Shown in pieces: positions 38,586 through 49,243 of a DNA stretch of 64,000 nt. This DNA comes from Ornithodoros turicata. Taxonomy: Eukaryota; Arthropoda; Arachnida; Ixodida; Argasidae. The notes beneath the pieces were generated by a model, which had not been told where the DNA came from, did not search any database, and saw only the letters and a list, made by a program, of their open reading frames with translations. The stretch lies in NCBI RefSeq assembly GCF_037126465.1, contig NC_088208.1:39470685-39534684 (forward strand), read 5' to 3'. Numbering within the stretch: the first letter of the stretch is position 1; the number at the start of each line of letters is the position of its first letter. Made by a program: the position numbers and the translations under genes.

Positions 38586-41500
38586 CTACTCTTCAACCAA
38601 GACAGAAACCCTGTCTTCTGCATCACATTTCGTCTTGTTGTAAATCACGTGCTGTCCAGGACCACATAATAGGCCGAAGATGAATGAGCAGCACTCGTCC
38701 ACATGTTCAAGCTGCTCCTTGGACACCCACATCTGACAGGCGTTTTCCTTGCCGCCTGTAATGTAATCAAATCTTCTGCTATAAGTTCTGAAACGCATTC
38801 GCGACGCAACTGTAAGACATGCACGACAAAGGTCCACTTCAAGGAAATCATGTTATTTACTCAGCAACAAATACCACGTGTTTCGTGACAGCTGCAAACC
38901 GTGATGCACAATGTCTGTCTCTCATCAGAATTGCCATGAGGTTACGTTAGATAGAGTTTCGTCTGTTACAAAACGACATGCCGCTATGAGCACTTTCTTC
39001 GTTCCACGTCGTTCGTTAGTTTTTTCTGTGCATTAAATGACGACAATGGCGAATGCTCACATATTCCGTATATCACATTGCAACACCTTCGCAACATTTA
39101 TTGATATTAACCACGTCTCCTCCCCGTGGCGCCCTTAAAAGTTGTAACTAGTGATGCCACGAACCTTTCGAGGTTCGAGTTCACAAAAGTTCGCAAAAAT
39201 TCGAACTTTTCTCAGAAAATTCGAAATAATTCGCGAAACTTCAACTTCATCTGTGCATGCACGTCTACCTTCTTTTACGAAAGCAAAAGCGACTCGAAAA
39301 GCCATCAAGTACTTGTATCATGTTAAAACTATGATGTTATATATTTTTTCTGTGCACTTATGCAAAACTAGCAAGGTGGATTGGATGGATTAGAAATTCC
39401 TGAAAAGAAAAAAAGTACAAAGCGAGCCACCTGCTGGCGCGACGAAGAAACATCGCCGTACAAGCAACCATGTTTTCCTGGGCGTCGCCTATATATCTTC
39501 ATCACATGCGATTTCTTACTATTCCGGAGCAGATTCAGGCAGACGACAAAAGGGGTAGGTTTGACAGTTGCAGGTGCATTATTACAATCTGAATTGCACT
39601 TCCTGTATTAGTGGTAAAAAGAACTGTTGTTTTCAATAAACTTTCTGTGTTTCTAGTAAGTGCCTCTGTGGAGTCATTCTCTCTCAGTGCCTGTTTGTGC
39701 TGTGCTCGTTTCATTGTGAAGGTGTACTGTTGATGCCGATGACTATGTTATTTGTATTGCGTCCTCTTTTACACGCCAATGTTGTCAACTTATCATACGT
39801 ACCCCGATACAGACACCTCTGTTGAAAGCTAGCCGGTGACCATTAACAGTGTCTTCAGTTTTCTCGTTTGACGTGCAATATGAGTAACAAAAAAAGTGTC
39901 TCACTCTTTTTGTCATACTTGTAGAGCACATCAACAGCCAGTTTCAGATTCCTACAGCGAAATGCTACAGAACTTCAGGCGATAGCTTACCCGAACCAAA
40001 ATAATAACGAAAGAATTAAGCACGATCGAGGTCAGAGTAGTAAATAGTTACTATGACTTCTTGCTTCATTCTTTCGTTATTACTTTTCTTGACGATGTTT
40101 CAACAAGCTGGACTGTATATTATTTTACCATCTTGATCTCTTACCCAAGTAATTTAAAATTCTGAAGGACTACCCGCTTGGCTGGCAGAGACATCCTGTC
40201 GTGGCCTCAATGCTTTAGTGATAAAGAACAGGCTGTAACACTGTACATGTCCCTACTAATATTCCAGAAAGTGTGAATACCACAAAGGGTACTCACCTGT
40301 CTGGGCTTCCGGGACCCTTAGAATGACGCACGTTTTGTAGTTAGAGAACGCGACCGGGAGGGCTGTGATGTTTCCATCTGAAAAATAGAAAGTGGAGTTT
40401 TAGTCAACCAGTTTTAGTTTTTGTGGGACCAAAATAACTCATGGTCTCAGTCCAGCCCTCCAACACTGTGCTCGAAGAGAACTACTAACCTTTCTGCACT
40501 ACATTTGTGTTCTCTTTAAATTAGAATTTGAGTTTGAGTATATATAACAGAATGAAACATATTGAATTTGTCACCAGATAAATTCTGCTACTTTCCCACA
40601 AAAATTCCCAAAGTGGATTAACCCCTAAGAAATGAAAAAGAAAAATGTACAGATGAAAAGATAAAAACTGAAAAACATTACCTCTCCAACACTCTTAAAA
40701 ATGAGTTTCACCACATAGCAAACTCCTAGCCAACCAACATTCCGAAAGACAACGTTCTCGTCCCTGGTTTGTTGAAAACGTGGGGCGGAGCCAATTTTGT
40801 GACACTTATGCTGTTCATAATTGTCACAAAAAAGGCGTACGCCTCCCGTTTTCAGCAAATCGGGGAAGATATCGATATCATTCGAAATGACGGTTGGCTA
40901 GGAGCGTGCTATGCGGTGAAGTTTATAATTGAGAGCAGGGAAGGGTAATGGTAACGGAAACAGAAACGGTATATTACCGAAATTGGAGGTGGTAACGATA
41001 ACAGAAACGGAAACGCATACCACTGTCCTCCATTACCAGAAACAGAAACGGAAACGAATTTATCCTCCGGTATTGAATTCGGGTAATGGCTATTCCTGTT
41101 GTATGTCCTGCCTTGGGGTAGTGGGCCGCACCTCAAGTGGCGAATTTCCCCATTCATTGTCATTAACTTATTTGTTGTTGTTGTATGATGACATTTGAGT
41201 AACTTTTCATTTTTTTGTTTTTGTATTTTGATGACTTCATTCCCTGTAATGCTCTAAATACTACACGAGAGCATGGAACGAAAGCGCAAATTGGATCTCG
41301 AGGGTGCATCCCTCACTTACCTCGCACCAGTCCTCACAACCCCATGACATCAGCACATGACTATACTCCACCATAGCACGAGGGTGCCAGCCTATGATTT
41401 TTAGTTACCTATTTTGTACTTTTTTTTCTTTTCACTGTGGCCGTGGCAGTATTACTTACTATTGAGAGCGTTCGCTTATGAATGCGACATTGGAGGAAAG

Positions 41501-44500
41501 TTACGCCCATCTTGAATTGCTGAACTCCGAGTGACTGAAGAGTGAAAACATGTTCCTGCATATATACTTTTTTTATCTTGCAAGATGTGCGTATCCAAAT
41601 GACGTAAAATTATTTGTGTAGTTTGTACGCGTGGCACCGAAGCAGCACTTGGGCAAAGCAAGGTGCTGATAGAGCCGGATGGGCTGTCTTCCCGCAGCTC
41701 TGTAACAACCGTCCCATTACCGGAAACAGTAACGGAAACGAAACGGAAACGAAATTGAAAGGCTGGTATCAGAAACGGATAACGGAAACGAAAATCTAGC
41801 ACTAACGAAAATGGAAACGGTAACCAAAATAAGTCCGTTATCCTTCCCTGATTGAGAGTGCAGTCCGAGAGGGAGGTGGAGTTGTCTTTAAATTAGCTAG
41901 ACTCATGCCCACTTACTATAATGAAATTGCTTGGTCCATCGTGAAATGCAGGTGTCCAACGCAATGCCGTACACGCGCTGCTGCACATTGTACAACTTCA
42001 GCCCACCTTGTGCACTGTGTCATTATACAGATCTTTTTTTTTTTCTTTACATATTTTTGATAAAACAATGAGAGCCACCATGATCTCGTTTTCACAGATA
42101 GGTTACATAAACACCCTGACGGAAAGCGTATGTAACTACTGAACAACTAATTACCTAATATTCTTAGCAAAGTTAAAACCAAGTAAAACGTGGACAAACC
42201 TGGAGAGCTCTGCCGGTACAGAGTACGACCGTTATTCCCTGCGGTAGTGTTGTACACTTTATAGTATCCTACCAGACCTTGTCTATATAGAAACAGACAG
42301 AAAAGAAAAGATACAGTTAAAAACAACAGCAAGGAACACATTTGATATCTCCTTCCTGGTACGTAGAAAACAGCACAGGGACAGGACACGAAGAAGAAAC
42401 AAGTGCACACACAGAGCGCTCTGTGTGTGTACTTGTTTCTTCTTCGTGTCCCGTCTCTGCGCTGTTTTCTACGTAGTTATGTACCAACTCGCCCAAATCT
42501 CTGCCTTAACTAATTCTTTGTGGTCCCAAGCGGACCACGAAGACCCACTGGACCCACTCTGGACCCACATTCATTGGACGCACATTCTAGCCTCAGTATT
42601 TTTCATTATTTCTCAGCAGAAACGAGGGCGCAGATCGAACAGCCGCAGCCGCGCACCAGTACATCCAGCATGGCCCCACCATCTTGTCTCGGGGGGGGGG
42701 GATCGCCGTTACCTCGTCTCAAGCCTCACCGACCCCCTGATACAGTCTCAATGGCAACATGACATCACCACCCACTCAGTGCTTTACTCCGTTGTCCCCA
42801 GCTTGTTCCTTACTCTCTCCCGCCGTATGCCGCGTTCCTTTGCCACACTCTTCCACCGCGTGAGACTTAATGTGGCATTTACACTGGCCTTCAAACACTT
42901 CCTCGGTGTCGGCGCGTCCAGTCTCTGTTCCACGTGTGGTGTGCGCTGTGACCTCCATAACGTCCTCCTGGTCTGCAGAGAGTACTATCATGAGCGCGCG
43001 CTCATGGAAACTGCTCTCGAGCGCCCGATCTCTGGCGTCGATCAACGCCAGTTCGACTTTGCCAAAATTCTCGGGCCATGGTCGGACCCCTCACATCTGA
43101 TGCAAGGCCTACGAGCTGTTGCTGACTTCCTCTCCAGCCCAGGACTAATGAACGAACTCTAACCGGACACCTTTCCATCATCACCGCTTTCTCATCCCTT
43201 CCACAAACGCAATAGGGCAGTGTACCGCCATAACGGCGTATAATGACCCACCACATCATCATTCCATTTATGTGTGTTTGTGTGTCAGTATTTTTCATAA
43301 GTATTCCTAAGCAAATTGGAGAATATTTGAAATAATTTGACAGAACACTTTGTGCACGATGTCAACATAGCATTCCAATAACAAGACAGGAATGCACTAA
43401 TGCTAGTCCGTACCATACTACTGACGAATTCGACCCACGTACCTCTGCAGGTCTTCCGGCGTCACGAGGGCCCATTCATATTATTATCAGCGGCCTTTAC
43501 ATTTACATCCCATAGGTACTCATCGCAGAATCGGAGATTCACAATATGCCTGTCACCCTTCCTCCATACACTCCTACGCACACATTCCAGTAACTAAACA
43601 GATACGCACATGGCCTCTCGCAATACTAGTAACATTTGACCCTCTAACTTTACTCTTTGGTCTCCTAACATGTCCCCACAGAGTAAAGACCTACGCAACC
43701 GTGAAATGATATTCCAGACCGCTAAAACTTAAAGGTACACTCACTCCATGTGCTTGTTCTTGTCCGGAAGATAACGGTATTCTACCGTCTCAGTTTCCGT
43801 TCCGTTCTCAGCATCGAGCCGGTGTGCTCTGATGCAAGCGCCGTCTTTCCCGAACATGTCGCCGCCTTCGTAAGAGCGCTGATACAGGTACATATCTCGC
43901 ATGGACACGACAGTCTGTAATAGATTTGTACGTGGACATGCATTTGTACAGAGTGCCTGCCTTTCTGATCTATTGTAAACTCCGCAAGTTCCTGTTGGCG
44001 TAATGGTTCTGTAACTACACTCTTAAAAGTGAACTTCACCACAGTGCACGCTCCTAGCCAACCATCACCCCGAATGACAGCGTTCTCTCCCATGATTTGT
44101 TGAAAACGGAAGGCAGAACCTATTTTGTGCCGTGCATAATGAGCAGAAAATATGCTCCTCCTCCCGTTTTCAACAAATCATGGGAGAGAACGTTGTCATT
44201 CGTGATGATGGTTGGCTACAGGAGCGTGCTACGTGGTGAAGTTCATTTCTAAGAGTGTAGTAGTACGAAGTAATACGGGATACACAATCTGTAGATAGAG
44301 GAGCAGTAGATGTTGAGCACAGTTGAGCCTCGTTAGTAGACAACTACTTGCATTCCCTCACCAAGCAATATATTCCGCCTCAACAGCTAATCAGACCCCG
44401 ACTACCAGTTCAGCTCGAATACTTGCAGACGTTGGTACCACTCTTCGTGCTGCACTGCTTCAGTTCTGCACTGTCATTCGGGCACACAGTACAGTTGGTT

Positions 44501-45819
44501 TGTTGGACATCATAATGCAGATTCCAAAGCTCTTGAGAACATAAAAGAGCCACGTATGCACGTCAGGGTTCGGTTTAACGCTGATGCAACCATGAGTAGG
44601 TCCCCCTTGCAGATGTCTCCCTTTATTGTTTCATTGGTGTCATAGACGCCAATACAGTCTACTACATTGACAACGTCCCGCTCGAACCGGTAACCTCTTA
44701 CAAGTATCTAGGAGTTAATCTCAACTACGATCTGACATGGAAACCACATGTAGAATCCGCTTATAATAAAGTTAATCGCACTATCGGTTATTACATCAGA
44801 CACAACTATCAAATGGCACCTTTTGATTTAAAACTAAATTTGTATAAAACATTAGTACTTCCCCAAATGCAGGAGCAGCTTGGGGCCCAGCGGAGGAGTC
44901 GCTATATAGAAAGTTCTGGAAAGTGTTCAAGACAGGGCCAGCAGATTTATCTATGGAAATTATGGTCGAACCTCGAGTGAGACCCAGATGAAGCGTAACC
45001 TGCACCTTCCATGTCCAAGTCTAAGGCGTAAAACAGCCTGGCTTATACTTTTGCATAAAATTTATCACCAACATAAAGTAGATCTTGATCACCTTGATCA
45101 CCGACATGAAGTAGGAATTCGTCGTTGCAAAACAAATGCATTTTACAGATCATTCGTCCCCCGACCGTCTGTCGAACGGAATCACTTCCATCGTTCAGTA
45201 GCATCAATTCTAAACAGCATCCATTTCAAACATGCATTAACTGCCCACCTCATCAGAGACCCCGATTAGGTCCCTGTGAGTGTGAGCGTTATTTCTAGTT
45301 ACTACGTTATATTCTTATGTTGAACTATTCTTTGTATGTGCGCGATAATGATTGTGTGTGCGATGCTTCGAATTATTCTGTTCTTATTATGTTGTACAAT
45401 TCTTTCTGGCACTGCTTTCTTGACCACCACACACTTCACAATTGCCAGTACAGCGTTCCATATTCATCACGTTATTTTGTGAACCCCAGTCCCCTCTGTA
45501 ACGCTAAAGCCCTGATAGTATTATATGTAAGTAAATAAATACACTTCGTTTTCGTGTTCAGTAGCACATACGATGGCAAACTTGCATACCTTCCAATATA
45601 GCAGTCATATAGCTGCAGTTGCTTCGTAGTGTTTAACTAAATCAAGACAGAAAAATATACTACCTTCCAAGCGTCCTGGTGTTCCGCCAGATGATCCTGT
45701 GTTTCCGGATACGGCGCGACGTACGGAGCACGAGGTGGCAGTTGATACGTTGGGTCGGCAGAGACTACAGCAAAGCAGTAGAGAATTGTGTTCGCGAGGA
45801 ATACCAGTAGCGGCATCAT
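38586..45819 (-). CDS. Tick lipocalin, complete (5 exons, ~219 aa)
   Basis: Predicted secreted tick lipocalin. Minus-strand exons: 45664-45819, 43745-43914, 42200-42282 (83 nt), 40297-40377 (81 nt) and 38586-38755. Phases are 0, 2, 1, 1. The start chosen (MMPLLVFLANTILYCFAVVSA) gives a clean signal peptide; an in-frame ATG 30 nt upstream is possible. Exon 1 ends at HQDAWK. Exon 2 has MYLYQRSYEGGDMFG and ACIRA. Exon 3 has GYYKVYNTTAGNN with an NTT site and uses a GTTTGT donor. Exon 4 has PVAFSNYKTCVILRVP. Exon 5 has ACQMW, ECC, LLCG and TKC, ending VSVLVEE. AATAAA is at 38563-38568, 18 nt past the stop. The introns hold LINEs, a MITE split by a hAT-like element and a hairpin-tail element. The right edge of the segmental duplication falls in exon 4. 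Confidence 0.85.
39143..39260. repeat. TTCGAA-rich subterminal-type repeat
   Basis: AAAGTTCGCAAAAATTCGAAC and AGAAAATTCGAAATAATTCG units resemble the motif-expanded ends of the hAT-like elements found elsewhere in this window. The other end could not be located. Confidence 0.45.
39261..40296. other. Intron 4 sequence of the 38.6-45.8 kb gene, nothing recognised
   Basis: No exon-like frame. From 40141 the sequence is duplicated at 27601-27806. Confidence 0.5.
40690..41860. mobile_element. Family 1 MITE split by a hAT-like element
   Basis: The MITE runs from CACTCTTAAAAATGAGTTTC at 40690 through 40935 and its last bases resume at 41851-41860 (ATTGAGAGTG). In between sits the 40936-41850 element together with one extra copy of its 8-bp target. 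Confidence 0.87.
40936..41850. mobile_element. hAT-like non-autonomous element (GGAAACG repeats), 8-bp TSD
   Basis: TIRs CAGGGAAGGGTAATGG and, inverted at the right end, CAGGGAAGGATAACGG. ATTGAGAG is duplicated exactly on both sides (40928-40935 and 41851-41858). The subterminal regions on both sides consist of GGAAACG/GAAACGGAAACG units. The middle (41200-41600) is unique and non-coding. The TIR start CAGGG and 8-bp duplication fit the hAT superfamily. Confidence 0.88.
42360..42513 (+). mobile_element. Hairpin-tail element 4
   Basis: An almost loopless palindrome centred near 42418 with arms 42360-42418 and 42419-42476 (few mismatches). It is followed by GTTATGTACCAACTCGCCCAA as a tail. The target duplication could not be established, so the right boundary is approximate. 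It is located in intron 2 of the lipocalin gene. Confidence 0.7.
42514..43330 (+). mobile_element. 5'-truncated LINE, ORF2 C-terminus
   Basis: The plus-strand frame ends at 43162 and contains FATLFHRVRLNVAFTLAFKH, LCSTCGVRCDLHNVLLVC (CxxC-H-C knuckle), KILGPWSDPSHLMQG and FLSSPGL. It lies antisense in intron 2 of the lipocalin gene. RT is absent. Confidence 0.82.
44018..44257. mobile_element. Palindromic MITE, family 1 subfamily a
   Basis: TA-flanked, CACTCTTAAAAGTGAACTTC ends, ATTTTGTGCC arms. It lies in intron 1 of the 38.6-45.8 kb gene. Confidence 0.88.
44640..45540 (+). mobile_element. LINE reverse transcriptase 3' fragment
   Basis: The plus-strand frame YIDNVPLEPVTSYKYLGVNL then LTWKPHVESAYNKVNRTIGY and LYKTLVLPQ is the palm/thumb junction of LINE RT. 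After a frameshift near 44860 a second frame reads RASRFIYGNY and PSLRRKTAWLILLHKIYHQ. It ends at 45269 and is followed by an AT-rich tail (GTAAGTAAATAAATACAC). Inactive. Confidence 0.82.
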
Positions 45820-46396
45820 GGCTCCAACCCTGTTCACGTTACAGCGCATATTCTTGCTGCCCGTTTCAGTAAGTTCGAGTACGGATCTAGTCTACAACAC
45901 AAATCAGTCAGCGAACGAAGTGTCAGTATTAATATTCATCGCAAGCTTCCTGTCGTATTTCATATCCCTGCGAAAACAATGGGTTGTTAGGCGCATTGTA
46001 TTTTGGAAAGTTCAGCATGTCTATTTCAAGGAAGTCGTCTAATGAACGCATGGCCAGGTGTGCAAGCTTAGTACGTAGAGAGGAAGTAATCATTGATATA
46101 TTACATTAAAGTAGCGCATGCTCCGGAAATGAGGTTTCCAAATTGCTTACTTCGACAACTTTCGTAGGGCTTGCGCATGCTTTGAAGGATGAGAGGCAAA
46201 TACGAATAAAAAAATGTTTTGATTTGAGTCCTATGTCTTATTCTTCTTTCCTGTTTGTTTGAATGTCTATGAATATTTACAATATTGGCGCGCAATGGAC
46301 ACAAAAACCAACCTAGGCTATGTAGGTCCTGTGCATACCTGGGAGGTAATGTCATTACTGTAATGAAATCACAATAATTAATTACTTTTTCTGGTA

Positions 46397-46975
46397 ATGT
46401 GCCATATACCGGCCGCCTCCTCTTTAAACTTGGGAAGGTTTCCACACCGAATTGTTCCGAGTGCGGGGTATTGGAGGACACAGAGCATGTTATAGAAGCC
46501 TGCCCTCGATACAGAGAGCCTCGTCTTTCCCGTGAGGCGGCACTAGCCCGCCTCGACAATCGCCCTTTCTCCGTTGGGAAGGTTCTAGGCTGCTGGCCCG
46601 CCCAAGACAAGGTGCCGGCATTGCGCGCTCTTGTGGACTTTCTTACCGCTTCGGACTTGCTGGACACACTGTGAAAACTTCGGTGACATTGTGTTCGCAC
46701 TATATCTGACATTGTGCAGTGAGTGTTTCTCGGCGTCGAACTTCTCCCCCTTTCCTTTCCCCCGTCTTCCTTTATGCTTTATCCTGCTTGGTTGTTTGTT
46801 TGTTTGTCCTATTTTTCGTAGCTGACCTTTTTCTTTCTTTTTGTCTTCTTTTGTCTTCTTTTTGTTTACCAACAAACGCGTTTTGGAGTAGCCAGTTCTG
46901 ACTGGGTCGGGACTAACCTCTCCATATTTTTCTTTCTTTTCCAATCCAATCCAATCTGGTAATTTGTAATGTAAT
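46397..46975 (+). mobile_element. 5'-truncated LINE, ORF2 C-terminus and 3' UTR
   Basis: The frame ends at 46674 and reads NCSECGVLEDTEHVIEACPR (CxxC-x6-H-x4-C), KVLGCWPAQDKV and FLTASDLLDTL. The 3' UTR ends in tandem CCAATCCAATC repeats, a LINE-type simple tail. Inserted in the TAATG hAT-like element. Confidence 0.85.
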
Positions 46976-46996
46976 GCATGACTTTTGACAATATGT

Positions 46997-47915
46997 TGTG
47001 GCGGCCCGTGGAAGACGACGACGACGCGCCTCTGCTGCCACGCGCTACGGCGCTGGCACGGCAGTTCTACCGGCACCGTCCTAGTGTGAGGCTCCGACCA
47101 TCTGCCCGCTGGGACATTCCATCATCGCCGGTCAGGACTCATGTAGAGGGACACCACCTCCTCTACATTTGGTGACCCGAACAACGAACACCCTGTTCGG
47201 TGTAATTCGGCCATTCAACATCCTAAATTTTTCGGCGGCAAACCAGCAGCGAACGACCCTCTAGCAGGCAAGGCGCACCGGGACCACTGTTCCACCGGGG
47301 ACCCGCAGGGAGACCACAGTACGCTGACTTTCCGGCCTCCACCTGCTTCATGATGGTCCTCCCCGGCACTTCTCTGGCGGCAACCGGCATTCACGCTGTC
47401 GTACCGGTCGCGGTACTGTCGCCCACTCAGCAACTCAACACAATCAGCAACAAACAGCTCTCAACAACGATTACTCAACACACTCCCTCAGCAACAAGCA
47501 ACGCAGCAACTCAACGCCACACAACGATCTCAAGCACCCAACCACTCAGCACTCACAACTCATCTCTGGAACCCGCCCGGATCCAGCGCCCTTGTTCCCG
47601 CCATCCCGCTGCTGCATCAACAGCCACAATCGCAAGCCGTAGCTCCAATCGTCCACCATCCACGAGTCGTCCTCATTCTCCTCTTCATGGTATCGACGCG
47701 GACCTCAACCGCATGTACCGCTCCGCGTCTGAGGGGGGGAGTGATGTGGCGGCCCGTGGAAGACGACGACGACGCGCCTCTGCTGCCACGCGCTACGGCG
47801 CTGGCACGGCAGTTCTACCGGCACCGTCCTAGTGTGAGGCTCCGACCATCTGCCCGCTGGGACATTCCATCATCGCCGGTCAGGACTCATGTAGAGGGAC
47901 ACCACCTCCTCTACA
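46997..47915 (+). mobile_element. TRIM (terminal-repeat retrotransposon in miniature)
   Basis: Two LTRs of 171 bp, 46997-47167 and 47745-47915, appear identical and have TG...CA ends (TGTGGCGG...CTCTACA). Directly after the left LTR is TTTGGTGACCCGAACAAC, a plausible tRNA primer-binding site. Directly before the right LTR is GAGGGGGGGAGTGA, a polypurine tract. ATGT occurs on both sides as a 4-bp target duplication. The 577-bp interior lacks gag and pol, so it depends on another element. Total 919 bp. Confidence 0.92.
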
Positions 47916-48311
47916 ATGTAATTTGAAATGTAGTTTAATTACATTTGGGCAATAATTTTAATGACATTACTCATTACTTTTTACAAAAGAATCGAGTGTG
48001 TGTTCTGAGTTGGCACTTGGCAGAAAGAGAGTTGCCGAATGACGAATTAAAAGAATTCCAACGCCCACTATGAACGGTGACGCACACAATCGGCACAGAA
48101 TAAAGTATGTCTTGTTTTTACAACGTAGTGTTGTCTGACAATGAATTTCCACATCCTCAATATCGTTACGATTAAACTCGCAGTAATGACTTTGTAATGT
48201 CATTACTTTTTCGTAGTAATTGTAATGTAATTTCATTCCATTTCAATTGCAATAATGATTAATATAATTTAGTTACATTTTAGAAGTAATTTGCCCAGGT
48301 ATGGTCATGTG

Positions 48312-49243
48312 TGTACATGTGCTAACATTGCACATTGTGCTAAACATACCTGCACCGCCATCACTATATCAATCTCCACAGAAGCTAATAAGACCCTAAT
48401 GGTATCATAAATAAATGCATATTTATTCTTATTAGTCTTACTTGCACGTTCATACCGCGTTATGTTAAATTTTCCTCAAACACATTGGTACGTACATACG
48501 TACATAGACACTTTACGCATTCACGTGATATGACGTGATCTATCAATGCGTTACGATAATAACGAAAATTTTAATTTCCAAAAAGTGCTGTTTTGCATGA
48601 CGTGAGCCATTGTGGCCACCTCCCGTTGTTCGATGCGCTCCCCGTATTTGAAAAAACAACAAGTTTACTTTGAAATGATGAATGGGGAGTTTCGTCGCTA
48701 GGGGGCGATACTCTACCCCATTGCCAGCGCTGATGTTTCTCGGGGGTTCTCTTACGGACGCTTTGAGACGAATATCTGTGCAGTTCACCATAGAATCATC
48801 CCCAGACTGGTGGTGGTAAAACATGGTGCAACGAAAGAACGGGAAGATGCCTTTGGTTATACGAGTATCTATCTAGAGGGCTAAAGACGACTTGCTTCTA
48901 TGGCTACACGGCCGCTTAAAGCGTGACAGTCATTAGTGGGGTCCTCCATTGGTTATATCACCTGCGAGTAAAAATGCAGCCATAAATGGCGACATGATCT
49001 GAAATCTTTCGCAACTGGTCGCAGTAAAAAATAGGGAAGAGCAACCTAGTTATAAGAAAAACTGTTTCAATTTGTTTTTGATAACTTCTTTCGTCTGCAA
49101 TGTGAGGTTACTCTGGTCCGTTCCTCTGTTTCTCTGCTTTCCTGTTTTAAAGTGTGACGACAAACCCATACAATGTGACCAGCAGGTCGAAATGATGATT
49201 TTTTTGTTTTTTATTGTCACCGGTAAATCGCTGACGTCGGCCC
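48312..49243. other. Intergenic with LINE-tail and SINE-like remnants
   Basis: 48650-48735 matches the LINE 3' tail (GGGGAGTTTCGTCGC, GGCGATACTCTACCCC). 48735-48790 resembles the SINE body (TTACGGACGCTTTGAGACGAATATC). Nothing else is recognised between the stop of the next gene and the hAT-like element. Confidence 0.5.

Larger units (their letters stand above)
27810..40335. repeat. Tandem segmental duplication, copy 2
   Basis: Counterpart of copy 1 at 18598-27806. The end of the unit at about 40335 is the point whose copy in copy 1 is joined to the unit start at 27807-27810, so the repeat is head to tail. Copy 2 keeps the 35.5-40.1 kb part that copy 1 lacks. Confidence 0.86.
46334..48303. 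mobile_element. hAT-like element (TAATG repeats) with nested LINE and TRIM
   Basis: TIR CATACCTGGGAGGTAATG at the left and, inverted, CATACCTGGGCAAATTACTT at the right. The flanking 8-mers are GTCCTGTG (46326-46333) and GTCATGTG (48304-48311), 7 of 8 identical. The subterminal regions are built of TAATGTAAT/GTAATGACATTAC units. The interior is interrupted by a LINE fragment and by a miniature LTR element. Confidence 0.82.

Noticed and set aside
41280..41350. A possible extra exon (MVEYSHVLMSWG) in the 38.6-45.8 kb gene
   Set aside because: It lies in the middle of the hAT-like element at 40936-41850, and the gene is complete without it.
42425..43162. A 245-codon plus-strand ORF as a host gene
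   Set aside because: Its first part reads through the hairpin-tail element and its second half is the C-terminus of a LINE ORF2.
46101..46712. A 203-codon minus-strand ORF
   Set aside because: It is antisense to the LINE frame at 46399-46674 and extends over repeat sequence.
47350..47832. A 160-codon ORF as gag of the miniature LTR element
   Set aside because: It runs into the right LTR, is low-complexity (S, T, Q rich) and has no capsid or zinc-knuckle pattern.
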